Both the position numbers and the translations under genes were made by a program. A stretch of 64,000 bases of DNA from Prochlorococcus sp. AG-347-L17 (GTDB lineage: Bacteria > Cyanobacteriota > Cyanobacteriia > PCC-6307 > Cyanobiaceae), in contig QCCN01000006.1 in NCBI GenBank assembly GCA_003278925.1, positions 42,081 through 106,080 of the forward strand, in the 5' to 3' direction. This document shows positions 25,674 to 34,907 of this stretch, in pieces (the stretch's first letter is position 1; the number at the start of each line of letters is the position of its first letter). A model generated the notes under the pieces. The model did no database searches, was not told the origin of the DNA, and was given only the letters and a program-made list of their open reading frames with translations.

Positions 25674-26594
25674 ATTAATACCATCTACTCTCTTTTTATT
25701 AATATTATCCCTTTTTTAATCGTTGGTTTTCTTTTAGGAAAAAAGAATCCAAAGATTTCAAAATATATAGCAAGACCTTTAATAAGATTTGGCATTCCAT
25801 TAAGTGTAATGGGTCTCTTATTAAAGGAAGGTATAGATATAAACCTAATTAAAACTGCATTTTTAGCATTCTCTGTAATTGGATTTTTAATAACTTTAAT
25901 AAATATAAACCCAATATTTAAGAAGTGGCTTCCAAATTACACATTGCAGTTAGCAGGCCTAATAGGTAATACATCATTTCTTGGAATACCAATTGCGCTA
26001 GCTCTTCTACCTTCAACAACTATAAATTTCACTATTGGTTTTGATTTAGGAACAACACTTTTCGCTTGGATATTTGGACCTTTTTTTCTTCAAGAAAAAT
26101 CCAACAGCAACAATATACCAAACATCAAAGGACTATTAAATGCATTGATAAATAGCCCTGCATCAAGAGGAATTATTGGTGTACTTCTTGCATATCTTTT
26201 TCAAATAGATGAAATTCTGGGCAATTATCTTTGGATTCCTGCAAGAATAGTTATTGCTTTGGCAATAATAATTGTAGGAACAAGACTTGGAATAATCACA
26301 AATCAAAATGAGAAAATTTTGGATCTAAATGAAGAAATTAAATTTTCAATTTTATTAAAGTTAATTATTCTTCCCTTTATTATTTTTTTAGTATGCAAAT
26401 TCATAAATTTTAACTTCTATCAATCATCTGCAATAATTCTTCAGGCAGCAACCCCAACTGCAATATCCACGATATTAATGGCAGAGGCTTATGGTGTTAA
26501 ACAAAAAATAGCTTCAAAAATTCTTTTTACTACAACTTTAATTTCAATAATAACGATTCCTCTATTAAAGATATTTATGTATTTATTTATTTAA
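25674..26594 (+). CDS. AEC (auxin efflux carrier) family transporter with no canonical start
   Basis: The first ATG (25809) lies inside the protein. The same frame is open from 25653 and encodes a convincing first helix, INTIYSLFINIIPFLIVGFL, then LGKKNPKISKYIARPLIRFG, the standard N-terminal region of AEC carriers. No ATG, GTG or TTG is present there; TTA (25671) or ATT (25674) are the best candidates. I use 25674 with low certainty. Downstream, about ten membrane helices, GNTSFLGIPIALALLP and ATPTAISTILMAEAYG are typical of the family (PF03547-like). The substrate is unknown. Confidence 0.75.
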   Translation: MNTIYSLFINIIPFLIVGFLLGKKNPKISKYIARPLIRFGIPLSVMGLLLKEGIDINLIKTAFLAFSVIGFLITLININPIFKKWLPNYTLQLAGLIGNTSFLGIPIALALLPSTTINFTIGFDLGTTLFAWIFGPFFLQEKSNSNNIPNIKGLLNALINSPASRGIIGVLLAYLFQIDEILGNYLWIPARIVIALAIIIVGTRLGIITNQNEKILDLNEEIKFSILLKLIILPFIIFLVCKFINFNFYQSSAIILQAATPTAISTILMAEAYGVKQKIASKILFTTTLISIITIPLLKIFMYLFI

Positions 26595-26690
26595 GTAACT
26601 TCAGACGAGGAAAATGAAAATATATGCATGATTACTGATTATTGTAAAGATTATATCCTGATAACTAAATAATGTCTTAAGATTTAGGTT

Positions 26691-26942
26691 ATGAAGTCAG
26701 CAAACCCTGAAAATGAATTTATCCCTTTAAATCTTAGGATTTCTGTGAGGAGGGATACACTACGGCTTATCTCAGAAATGGCTCAAGATATGGGAATAAG
26801 CATTAATGAAGTTTTTAGTTTTCTAGCCGAAGATTCTGTCATCGACCTCGAATTAATGGAAGATTTGAACAATATCGATATCCCCAGCAAGTGCAGCCTT
26901 GATGACCTAAAAAACGCTCTTCTTAAAAAAAGACTTTGTTAA
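26691..26942 (+). CDS. Small protein with a ribbon-helix-helix-like segment, 83 aa
   Basis: Residues 14-45 (LNLRISVRRDTLRLISEMAQ, then DMGISINEVFSFLAED) have the strand-helix-helix pattern of CopG-like DNA-binding proteins, with a Gly turn between helices. The C-terminal tail is acidic. This suggests a small regulator, but the family is not certain. It converges on the GT39 gene and their stops overlap by 4 bases. Confidence 0.6.
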   Translation: MKSANPENEFIPLNLRISVRRDTLRLISEMAQDMGISINEVFSFLAEDSVIDLELMEDLNNIDIPSKCSLDDLKNALLKKRLC

Positions 26943-28744
26943 AATTTTTCAACTTTTCTATTTTCCCAATCAGATTTATAACCACTATTCACTAGAAATT
27001 TTGAATACTTATTTAAATCACTTTTTTGAATTCGCCATAAATTATAAATCCCAAATTTGCCCAATTTTTGATGATTAATTTCTGACCATTGCTTTTGTCG
27101 GGAAGAGTATTCATCTATCACGACCAACAAAGATTTGTATTCATAATCGGGTTTATCCTCATAATTTTCTCTCCTATCAGTATTTAGTCTGTCTGTCAGA
27201 TTAATTAATCCCTCCTCAGTATTTGGTTCATAAAAAACTATTTGCCTCGAATAATAATGTAATGACGGTTTTCTTATACCGATCATTGCTAAAGTTTCCT
27301 TCCCCTCTCGAACATTTGAAATTAATTTTGAGATATTTCTAAGAGGTAATTGCCTGGAAGAATCTGCTAGTTTTCTAATTGGCGACATCAAAAAAGATTG
27401 TCCAATTAATAGAAAAATTTGAACGTAAAGAAGGATATTTTTGGATTTTAAAGAAAATAAAATTATTACAAGAAGTGTAAATGAAGAGAAAAATAATTTA
27501 GCTTTAAAAATTATCCCAGAACTTATAAGTTCAGATGCAAGATTAGGCATTTCAGGATCGTTAATTAAACTTAACCAAATATTTGAGAAAAATAATGCCA
27601 TTGAGACACCAAACAAAATCAAAATATTAAAAATCCATAAATATGGATAACTTTTATTTGAATTTTTTAAGTTTACAAAACTATTACTAATTAATATTGC
27701 AGCTGCTGGAATTGCTGGCAACCAATAGCTTGGTAGTTTCGTAGCAGAAAGACTAAAAAAGATCAAAACTGATAATAGCCAACATAGAGAAAACGTATAG
27801 AGCGTTTGAGTGATATGGCAACTTTCATTTAAACTTTTCAAGAAATCCTTAAAGGCTTTAAATATCCCGAAATACAAAAAAGGAGTAAATGGCAATGAAG
27901 CCAATATCATTATGTAAAGAAAAAACCAGAATGGTTCTGCATGATTATTTACAACTGAGGTATATCTTTGAAAATTGTGATAACCAAAAAAATTGTCCCA
28001 AAAAGGCTTTCCCTCTTTTATGAGTTCTAAGATGTACCATGGAAGGCTTATGAATATTGTTATTAAAAAACCTTTCTGAGGATTTATCTTACGGAGCAAC
28101 GTTTTCCAATTCCTCTGACTAAATAAAAAAGATGTAATAGTCAATATTGCCAAAACGAATGCAACAGGTCCTTTAGTTAAAATTGCAAGCCCTAGAAATA
28201 CCCACGCTGAGACGCATTGATCATTCTTATCACTCGCCATTCTTCTCCAAAACAAAAGCAAGCTAATTCCTAATGTTCCTGTTAGAAGTGCATCACTCAC
28301 TGCAGTTCTACTCCAGATAATTATTAATGGAGAAAGTGCAAATCCTAATGACGCAACTATTGGAGTGAGGAATTGCCTATCGCCCTTTTGTGGCCAACAA
28401 AACAAGGTATCTCCAATCATCAACATTAAAAATAATGATGCCAAAGCTGAAGGAAGTCTTGCTGAGAGTGTCCCTAAACTATCCCAAATCTCGTTTTTCG
28501 GTAGTGAGAAAAAAAAACCCATTAACCAATAAATTAATGGAGGCTTATCGAAGCGAAACATTCCATTGACTTTTGGAGTTAACCAATCACCAGATTCACT
28601 CATTGCACGTGCTGCCGCGGCAAATAAAGGGGGAGTTTCATCTACTAATCCTGTAGTCCCTAAACCTAAAATAAATATTATGATCCCAGAAATTAAAACT
28701 ATTGTTGAGTTTAAAAGCCTTTTTTTTGAGTTAAGAAGAATCAT
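26939..28744 (-). CDS. GT39/ArnT-like membrane glycosyltransferase
   Basis: 601 aa with about 12 membrane helices. The first periplasmic loop holds GLVDETPPLFAAAARAMSES and the acidic catalytic region (DETPP), then RFDKPPLIYWLMGFFFSLP, the signature of ArnT-like undecaprenyl-phosphate sugar transferases. The C-terminal domain is soluble and probably periplasmic. It should move a sugar from a lipid carrier to lipid A or another envelope acceptor. It is the last gene of the EamA-GT4-GT39 module, 6 bases after the GT4 gene. Confidence 0.88.
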   Translation of the reverse strand: MILLNSKKRLLNSTIVLISGIIIFILGLGTTGLVDETPPLFAAAARAMSESGDWLTPKVNGMFRFDKPPLIYWLMGFFFSLPKNEIWDSLGTLSARLPSALASLFLMLMIGDTLFCWPQKGDRQFLTPIVASLGFALSPLIIIWSRTAVSDALLTGTLGISLLLFWRRMASDKNDQCVSAWVFLGLAILTKGPVAFVLAILTITSFLFSQRNWKTLLRKINPQKGFLITIFISLPWYILELIKEGKPFWDNFFGYHNFQRYTSVVNNHAEPFWFFLYIMILASLPFTPFLYFGIFKAFKDFLKSLNESCHITQTLYTFSLCWLLSVLIFFSLSATKLPSYWLPAIPAAAILISNSFVNLKNSNKSYPYLWIFNILILFGVSMALFFSNIWLSLINDPEMPNLASELISSGIIFKAKLFFSSFTLLVIILFSLKSKNILLYVQIFLLIGQSFLMSPIRKLADSSRQLPLRNISKLISNVREGKETLAMIGIRKPSLHYYSRQIVFYEPNTEEGLINLTDRLNTDRRENYEDKPDYEYKSLLVVIDEYSSRQKQWSEINHQKLGKFGIYNLWRIQKSDLNKYSKFLVNSGYKSDWENRKVEKF

Positions 28745-28750
28745 TTAATA

Positions 28751-29827
28751 TTATTTATATTCGTGAATTACCTTATTAAGCCAATTCACAACCTTGTTAG
28801 CAAATATATCTGCGGAGGCATTTTTTTCTACCCATTCTCTACATTTCTGACGCTTTATTTTTTCAATAATCTCTACATAGGAAAGCATATTTTTTTTATC
28901 ATCAGGATCAGCAAGATAACCTGTTTGGCCATGCTGAATAATTTCACTTGGTCCTCCCCTTTTATAAGCTATAACTGGCACACCACAGGCTAGAGCTTCA
29001 ACGACAACGTTACCATATGCCTCATTCCATTTAGGAGTATTTAGCAACCCTCTACATTTACCAAGTTCTTTTTGCAATTCATCGGTTGATAAAAACCCCA
29101 TCCAATCTATAGCGCCTTTAGGGAATGATTTTTCTATCTTTGACGCATAAATCTCATCTTCAATAAGTCCCCAAACTTTTAATTTTTCGCCAAGTTCATT
29201 TGCCACATAAACTGCATCCTCCAAACCTTTTTCCGGCGCCACTCTCCCAACCCATGCCAAGGGTCCCTTTACTGAATCTTGAAAAGTGTAATTATCTAAA
29301 TTAAACCCATTCCCAATGATTATTGGTTTTTTTATAAATGGATAATCATTAACTTGCATTTTCGAATGAAAAGCAAAATTATTTGGATATTTAGCATAAA
29401 CCTTAGATATTAAATTACTAATTACTAAACTTTCAGAACCCATGCTAACAATATGTGCAATGGGTATCTCTAGATTTAGAGTCATCCAAATAGGCAACCA
29501 ATCATAGGACATGTTCAACAATACATCTGCATTTTTAGCGATATCTAATCCCTTTTCAAGCATTCCTGCTAAAAGTGAATTGTCTGGGATACTCACATGT
29601 GAATTGTAGTTTTGATGCTGCCAACTAATTTGATCTTCACCTTCCACAAAATGTAATTTTGCTTTTACATTACTTTCATCTAACTTAGAGTTTTTTGGAG
29701 CTACAACCTCAACAGAATGACCTAAAGAAATTAAACCTGAAACTAAAGAATTTAAAGTTAATTCAACTCCACCACCTTTGCCACTCCCTAAGAACCCTAT
29801 TGGAGTACTAATCAAAACTATTCGCAT
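28751..29827 (-). CDS. Glycosyltransferase family 4
   Basis: 358 aa GT-B enzyme. The N-terminal domain has GFLGSGKGGGVELTLNSLVSG, and the C-terminal domain has LAWVGRVAPEKGLEDAVYVA and NEAYGNVVVEALACGVPVIA with the E-x7-E signature, then GPSEIIQHGQTGYL. It should be a cytoplasmic retaining transferase that uses a nucleotide sugar. It is nearly contiguous with the GT39 gene downstream and lies 28 bases after EamA. Confidence 0.92.
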   Translation of the reverse strand: MRIVLISTPIGFLGSGKGGGVELTLNSLVSGLISLGHSVEVVAPKNSKLDESNVKAKLHFVEGEDQISWQHQNYNSHVSIPDNSLLAGMLEKGLDIAKNADVLLNMSYDWLPIWMTLNLEIPIAHIVSMGSESLVISNLISKVYAKYPNNFAFHSKMQVNDYPFIKKPIIIGNGFNLDNYTFQDSVKGPLAWVGRVAPEKGLEDAVYVANELGEKLKVWGLIEDEIYASKIEKSFPKGAIDWMGFLSTDELQKELGKCRGLLNTPKWNEAYGNVVVEALACGVPVIAYKRGGPSEIIQHGQTGYLADPDDKKNMLSYVEIIEKIKRQKCREWVEKNASADIFANKVVNWLNKVIHEYK

Positions 29828-29847
29828 TATTAGACTTTTTACAAAAA

Positions 29848-29870
29848 GACACTAATTAAATAGTAGTGTC
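29848..29870 (-). terminator. Hairpin after the EamA gene
   Basis: On the minus strand GACACTA, 9-base loop, TAGTGTC, then five T. It overlaps the EamA stop region and could separate EamA from the GT4 gene, at least partly. Confidence 0.5.
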
Positions 29871-30797
29871 AGTAAATTTATTTTCCCATAAACTCTTTCT
29901 CTGGCTAACAAAAAATACCGAGATAAGAACAAATACCACTCCTATCCACTGCACAATAGTAAGTCTTTCATCTAACCAAACACCTCCACTGAGAAGAGCA
30001 AATACAGGTGTTAAAAAGGCGAGAGTGCTAAATCCAGTTATTTCTTTATTATTGGCAAAATAGAAAAACAATCCATACGCTATTGCTCCTCCAAAAATAC
30101 TTGCAAATGACATAAGTCCCCAATCAAATATTGACCAATCTGGAATTATTGTGAAATTTGATTGTAAGCAGTGCTTAATAATTAAGGGCAAACTCCCTAA
30201 AACCATATGCCAACCTGTAACTGCAACTGGATCACTTTTAGTACAAGTGAATCTAATTAAAATTGTTCCTAATGCCATAGCGAGAGAAGCTGCAAGCATC
30301 CAGATCTCTCCAAAATTAAAAGCAACATCATTTATAGACTTATCAGACATCAACCACCAATTTCCTAAAAACTCTTGTGGTACGCCTAAAAATACTATAC
30401 CTCCCAATCCGAAAAGTAATCCTAGCCAACCTATTGGGTTAATTAAATTTCCAAAAATTGCTCTAGCTAATATTGCTACCAAAAGCGGTTGAGAATCAAT
30501 TAAGACAGAGCCTAAACCTGCTCCAGTCTTTTCTATACCATAAGTTAAAAACAACTGAAAAAAAGTGGCATCGACAATAGTAAAAACAAAAAACCACTTC
30601 AAATCACACCTATAAATTTTTAAATCTCTTTTAAATAAATATGTTGTAATTAGAACAAGAATTCCTGCAGGAAGTAATCTTAAAGAAGCAACAAACTCCG
30701 GTCCAGCACTAGATACTAAGGGAGTCATAGCTGCCATTGAAGTACCCCAAAGTGCAAAAGGGAGAATCATTAAAAACCAATTTAGGATTGAATTCAT
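29856..30797 (-). CDS. EamA/DMT-family transporter
   Basis: 313 aa with ten membrane helices in two repeated EamA units. The conserved helix starts are PFALWGTSMAAMTPLVS and, in the second half, IWMLAASLAMALGTILIRFT. Drug/metabolite exporters of this fold move small metabolites, and some relatives flip lipid-linked sugars. Being upstream of a GT4 and a GT39 gene on the same strand makes an envelope-related role possible, but this is inference. Confidence 0.88.
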   Translation of the reverse strand: MNSILNWFLMILPFALWGTSMAAMTPLVSSAGPEFVASLRLLPAGILVLITTYLFKRDLKIYRCDLKWFFVFTIVDATFFQLFLTYGIEKTGAGLGSVLIDSQPLLVAILARAIFGNLINPIGWLGLLFGLGGIVFLGVPQEFLGNWWLMSDKSINDVAFNFGEIWMLAASLAMALGTILIRFTCTKSDPVAVTGWHMVLGSLPLIIKHCLQSNFTIIPDWSIFDWGLMSFASIFGGAIAYGLFFYFANNKEITGFSTLAFLTPVFALLSGGVWLDERLTIVQWIGVVFVLISVFFVSQRKSLWENKFTDTTI

Positions 30798-30849
30798 TAG
30801 TTCTGCTGATAATCTTTTTAAAGTAGTTTTATGAATTTACCTTAAAAGA

Positions 30850-31659
30850 ATGATTTGGCCTTTTAGACGAAAGTCAAAAAAAAGAATGGCTCGTGTAGTA
30901 ATTGATGAGCCTATTACAAGTTCAACAAGAGTTTCTGTCCTTAAAGCTCTTAAACAAATTGAGGATAGAGAATTTCCTGCTTTAATCGTGAGAATTGATT
31001 CACCAGGCGGTACCGTTGGGGACAGCCAAGAAATATATTCTGCTATTAAAAGACTAAAAGATAAAGGATGTAAAGTCATTGCTAGCTTTGGGAATATCTC
31101 AGCATCAGGAGGTGTTTACATTGGTGTTGCATCTGACAAAATAGTAGCTAATCCAGGAACAATTACAGGATCTATTGGTGTGATTATAAGAGGAAATAAT
31201 TTATCTAAATTATTAGATAAAGTTGGCATTAAATTCGAAACTGTCAAAAGTGGTGTATTTAAGGATATACTTTCTCCTGATAAGCCTTTAAGTGAGGAAG
31301 GGAGGAATTTGCTTCAAGGTCTTATTGATGAAAGCTACAAACAATTTACTGAAGCTGTTGCTGAGGGAAGAAATTTACCTGTTGAAGAAGTAAAAAAATT
31401 CTCCGATGGAAGGATTTTCACTGGTACTCAAGCGAAAGAATTAGGACTAGTTGATGAGGTTGGAGATGAATTTGTCGCGAGGGAACTAGCTGCAGAAATG
31501 GTGAATATTGATCCTAAAATTCAGCCCTTAACATTTGGGAAGAAAAAGAAAAAAATACTTGGACTAATTCCTGGAAGTAGAATGATTGAGAAAATTATTA
31601 ATAATATCTTTTTTGAATTTGACTCATCTAATAAAGTACTTTGGTTATACAAGCCTTAA
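30850..31659 (+). CDS. sppA: Signal peptide peptidase SppA (short type, S49)
   Basis: 269 aa, the short S49 form. The region RIDSPGGTVGDSQEIYSAIK is followed by the catalytic Ser in SFGNISASGGVYIGVASDKI, and the GTITGSIGVI strand is conserved. The general base Lys is expected later (KSGVFKDILSP). There is no strong N-terminal helix, so it may be membrane-associated or cytoplasmic. SppA degrades cleaved signal peptides, and in cyanobacteria it is linked to stress adaptation. It lies 6 bases before aroH. Confidence 0.9.
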   Translation: MIWPFRRKSKKRMARVVIDEPITSSTRVSVLKALKQIEDREFPALIVRIDSPGGTVGDSQEIYSAIKRLKDKGCKVIASFGNISASGGVYIGVASDKIVANPGTITGSIGVIIRGNNLSKLLDKVGIKFETVKSGVFKDILSPDKPLSEEGRNLLQGLIDESYKQFTEAVAEGRNLPVEEVKKFSDGRIFTGTQAKELGLVDEVGDEFVARELAAEMVNIDPKIQPLTFGKKKKKILGLIPGSRMIEKIINNIFFEFDSSNKVLWLYKP

Positions 31660-31665
31660 ATCGAT

Positions 31666-32049
31666 ATGTATAAAGAAATGAAAGATGATTATATAATTAC
31701 ATTTATTCGAGGTGCTACAACTGCATCTGGGAATTCCGTTAGGGAAATAGAAGTTGCTGTAGTGGAATTAATTGATGAATTAATTTCACGCAACAATTTG
31801 ATTAAGACGAATATATTATCTATTACATTCACAGCGACGAAAGATTTAAATGCATGCTTCCCAGCTTCAATTGCAAGGAAATTTAATGGACTTGATTCAG
31901 TTGCTTTTATAGACTGCCAACAAATGCACGTATGTAATGATGTTGATTTTTGTATAAGAATAATGGCTCAAGTTTTATTGCCCCCCAATTATGCAATAAA
32001 ACACCCTTATTTAAGAGGTGCGGCAAAATTAAGGATAGATAGATGTTAA
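31666..32049 (+). CDS. aroH: Chorismate mutase, AroH type
   Basis: 127 aa, the length of the monofunctional Bacillus-type AroH trimer. Conserved residues are IRGATTASGNSVREIEVAVV at the start, SITFTATKDLNACFPASIAR, and QQMHVCNDVDFCIRIM. It converts chorismate to prephenate for Tyr and Phe. It is in an apparent operon with sppA upstream. Confidence 0.94.
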   Translation: MYKEMKDDYIITFIRGATTASGNSVREIEVAVVELIDELISRNNLIKTNILSITFTATKDLNACFPASIARKFNGLDSVAFIDCQQMHVCNDVDFCIRIMAQVLLPPNYAIKHPYLRGAAKLRIDRC

Positions 32050-32121
32050 CCTTAGTGAAATGATTTTTTCCGCTTCAAGTCTGAAGAGCTCGAACAAAAC
32101 CTTTAAAATACCATCCCCTCA

Positions 32122-32700
32122 ATGTTAAAAATTACAAAGAAACTTACTTTAAATCTTAAAATTCTAAGATTTTTTATTTTTCCCACACTTTTAGTTTCAA
32201 CTCATTTTTTTAATAACATCCAAGATGCTAAAGCAGGGTTGGAATTTCAGTGGGATCAAGACTCTAGTTTTAGAAGATTAAAGTGGTTTCAAAAAGAAAA
32301 TAAAAGGAAATTTAGAAATACAATTTATTTTTTCTTGAAGCCATCTAATAGAACAACTGATCTTTTAAAGATCAATCTAGCAATCCCTAAAACCTTTAAA
32401 TCTACATTAAAAAACGAAAAAATTAATTTTTGCAAAGTAAGAATAGGTGGTTTTGAAAATAGAACAAAATGTTTAGAAGATATTCCAGCTGATATCGAAA
32501 TCAATACTGATGAATCAGGATTACGGTCACTAGATATTTACCCTTACAGCCCAATTCCCTCTAATAAAGAAAGTTATGCAATTGTCTTAAAAGTCTTTAA
32601 TCCAAAAAAATCAGGTTTATATCAATTTCATTCATATGGGCAACCTAAAGGAAAATCATTTTCAAGTTATTTAGGTAGCTGGACTATAGTGATCGATTAA
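32122..32700 (+). CDS. DUF2808-like secreted protein
   Basis: 192 aa with an N-terminal signal peptide or anchor (LRFFIFPTLLVSTHFFNNIQ) and a beta-rich domain with YFFLKPSNRTTDLLKINLAI and DIYPYSPIPSNKESYAIVLK. These resemble the cyanobacterial DUF2808 family. It is probably exported. It precedes rpmH by 30 bases in the same direction. Confidence 0.75.
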   Translation: MLKITKKLTLNLKILRFFIFPTLLVSTHFFNNIQDAKAGLEFQWDQDSSFRRLKWFQKENKRKFRNTIYFFLKPSNRTTDLLKINLAIPKTFKSTLKNEKINFCKVRIGGFENRTKCLEDIPADIEINTDESGLRSLDIYPYSPIPSNKESYAIVLKVFNPKKSGLYQFHSYGQPKGKSFSSYLGSWTIVID

Positions 32701-32730
32701 ATGATAGATTAAATATGGATAATTAAACAA

Positions 32731-32868
32731 ATGACTAAAAGAACTTTTGGCGGAACCTCAAGAAAAAGAAAACGTGTATCTGGTTTTAGAGTAAGAATGC
32801 GTTCTCATACAGGTAGAAGAGTTATTAAAAGTAGAAGACAAAAAGGTAGAGAGAGAATAGCTGTATAA
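32731..32868 (+). CDS. rpmH: 50S ribosomal protein L34
   Basis: 45 aa, below the ORF-track cutoff. ATG at 32731 to TAA at 32866-32868 encodes [20 protein letters not shown] and continues with the L34 signature [19 protein letters not shown]. It is followed after 12 bases by rnpA, the near-universal rpmH-rnpA pair. Confidence 0.98.
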
Positions 32869-32880
32869 TTTCAAATTCAA

Positions 32881-33267
32881 ATGGCCTTACCTAAGGAGAT
32901 GCGTTTAAAAGGTCATAGGACCTTTAGTTATATTCATAAAAATTCCACAACATATCATGGAAAATTAATGACATTTAAAATTGCAAGATCAAATCCAGAA
33001 ATACTCTTAACCCATAAATCCACAAATACCTCAAATAATTTTAGGGTCGCAATTGCTATTAGCAAAAAAGTTTCAAAAAAAGCTGTCGAAAGAAATAAAT
33101 TAAGAAGAATTCTGCAAGAGTGGTTATTAACAAATATGCAAAAAATTAATACCCACAAACCTTATTGGTTACTTGTTAACCTTAAATTTGGGGATTTCTG
33201 CAATAATAAAAGTACCCTTTTGGAGGAATTTCAAAACTTAATGTTCAAATCTCGCCTTATCAAATGA
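32881..33267 (+). CDS. rnpA: Ribonuclease P protein component
   Basis: 128 aa, basic. It has the RnpA pattern MRLKGHRTFSYIHKNSTTYH at the start and FRVAIAISKKVSKKAVERNK followed by LRRIL, the RNR-like motif (ERNKLRR). It assists the RnpB ribozyme in tRNA 5' maturation; rnpB is not seen here. The stop overlaps the next gene by 4 bases (ATGA). Confidence 0.95.
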   Translation: MALPKEMRLKGHRTFSYIHKNSTTYHGKLMTFKIARSNPEILLTHKSTNTSNNFRVAIAISKKVSKKAVERNKLRRILQEWLLTNMQKINTHKPYWLLVNLKFGDFCNNKSTLLEEFQNLMFKSRLIK

Positions 33268-33677
33268 TTAACATAAATGAAGAAACCTTCTATGAGGGTG
33301 GTCCTGCCAAAAGTGATTTAATAATAAATCTTCTAGCAGGAATAACTATCCTTGGATTGCCATTTACCTTTGCAGCAATAGTTAGAGCATTGTGGTTGAG
33401 GTATAAAATTACAAACAAAAGAATTACCATAGATGGTGGGTGGTTTGGTAAAAGCAAAACACAAGTATCATTAAGTAACATTGAAGAAATAAGATCTATT
33501 CCAAGAGGATTCGGATCATATGGCGATATGGTTCTTATCCTTAATGATGGATCAAAGGTTGAAATGAAATCATTACCTCTATTCAGAGAAAAACAAAAAT
33601 TTATTGAAGAAAACATAAATAAAAGATCACAAATGCCTAATCTCAACGAGGTACAAGGTTTTGCTACTAAATCCTAA
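33264..33677 (+). CDS. PH-domain-like membrane protein, 137 aa
   Basis: Overlaps rnpA by 4 bases. It has an N-terminal hydrophobic hairpin (IINLLAGITILGLPFTFAAI) and then a beta-rich bacterial PH-like domain with YKITNKRITIDGGWFGKSKT and a GSYGDMVLILNDGSKVEMKS strand pair. In cyanobacteria a gene of this kind commonly lies between rnpA and yidC, so a role near membrane protein insertion is a context-based guess. Confidence 0.8.
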   Translation: MININEETFYEGGPAKSDLIINLLAGITILGLPFTFAAIVRALWLRYKITNKRITIDGGWFGKSKTQVSLSNIEEIRSIPRGFGSYGDMVLILNDGSKVEMKSLPLFREKQKFIEENINKRSQMPNLNEVQGFATKS

Positions 33678-33749
33678 ATAAAGTAATTACAAAAACCTTT
33701 TTTTCCTGTAAAATAAAATGTCTAATAAAATTACACTCTTTTTAATATC

Positions 33750-34892
33750 GTGATAGGGTTCATTTCTGAAAAACTACTTATCCCGATTCTAGATTTTTTC
33801 TACGGTTTAGTCCCTAGTTATGGTTTAGCGATTGTTGCATTGACAGTCGTAATTAGAATTGCACTTTTCCCACTAAGCGCTGGTTCCATTAGAAGCGCAA
33901 GGAGGATGAAGATTGCTCAACCAGTAATGCAAAAAAGGCAAGCAGAAATAAAATCTAAGTTTTCAGGTGATCCAAAGAAACAGCAAGAAGAACTCGGAAA
34001 ATTAATGAATGAGTTTGGAAGTCCCCTTGCTGGTTGTCTTCCTTTGATTGTACAAATGCCTGTGTTATTTGCATTGTTTGCAACCCTAAGAGGTTCTCCA
34101 TTCGCTGACGTCCCTTACAACATAAATCTCAAGGTAGTACCACAAGATCAAGTAGCAGCCATTGATCCAAAACCTTATAAATCCCCAAGACACTCTATAT
34201 TCATAACAGAAAAATCACATTTTCCTGTAGTAGCTACTATCTCCAATGGAACAAAATTAGGAACAGAAGAATCCATAAAAATAAATTTACAAACAACAAA
34301 TGGTAATAGCTATTCAGAAGTTTTATCTAAATACGACAATGGATCAAAATTTCTCCCCACTTGGAAAGTTTCTAAAGGATCCGAAAATATTAAAGTTTCC
34401 CAAGACGGTACAGTAACACCAATCAAACCCGGTGATGCAACAATTGAGGCCAAAATTCCTGGTCTAGCTGCTAAAAGTGGTTTTTTATTTATTAAAGCTC
34501 TTGGTCAAGTTGGCTTTTATGTAGATGGGGCAATTAATTGGGACATTGCTGCATTAGTAGGTGCCTTTGGATTAACCCTACTTCTCTCTCAAGTTTTATC
34601 AAGTCAGGGAATGCCTGCAAACCCACAGCAATCAACAGCAAACAAAATTACACCCGTTATGATTACCGGGATGTTTTTGTTCTTCCCACTCCCTGCAGGA
34701 GTCTTACTATACATGGTAGTTGCTAATATTTTCCAGGCATTTCAGACTTTTTTGCTTAATAAAGAAGCTCTTCCTGAGAATTTACAGAAAATTTTGGATC
34801 AACAATTATTGGCAAAAAATGAAGTAATAACAACTTCAGCTTCAACCATCTCAGAAAAAAGATTACCTTTCGAACCTAACAGTAAAAAATAG
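33750..34892 (+). CDS. yidC: Membrane protein insertase YidC/Oxa1 family
   Basis: 380 aa, GTG start. The Oxa1 core is split. The N-terminal part has [40 protein letters not shown] and [17 protein letters not shown] soluble beta-rich insert of about 110 residues (about 125-245) follows, and then [20 protein letters not shown] and [20 protein letters not shown]. The basic residue in the VVIR helix corresponds to the conserved Arg of the hydrophilic groove. It inserts thylakoid and plasma membrane proteins. The insert lies after the first core hairpin, as in cyanobacterial YidC. Confidence 0.93.
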   Translation: MIGFISEKLLIPILDFFYGLVPSYGLAIVALTVVIRIALFPLSAGSIRSARRMKIAQPVMQKRQAEIKSKFSGDPKKQQEELGKLMNEFGSPLAGCLPLIVQMPVLFALFATLRGSPFADVPYNINLKVVPQDQVAAIDPKPYKSPRHSIFITEKSHFPVVATISNGTKLGTEESIKINLQTTNGNSYSEVLSKYDNGSKFLPTWKVSKGSENIKVSQDGTVTPIKPGDATIEAKIPGLAAKSGFLFIKALGQVGFYVDGAINWDIAALVGAFGLTLLLSQVLSSQGMPANPQQSTANKITPVMITGMFLFFPLPAGVLLYMVVANIFQAFQTFLLNKEALPENLQKILDQQLLAKNEVITTSASTISEKRLPFEPNSKK

Positions 34893-34907
34893 TCCGAATC
34901 TTAAATA

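Noticed and set aside
32731-34892. rpmH-rnpA-yidC as a marker of the replication origin
   Set aside because: This cluster flanks oriC in many bacteria, but no dnaA, dnaN or DnaA-box cluster is present here.
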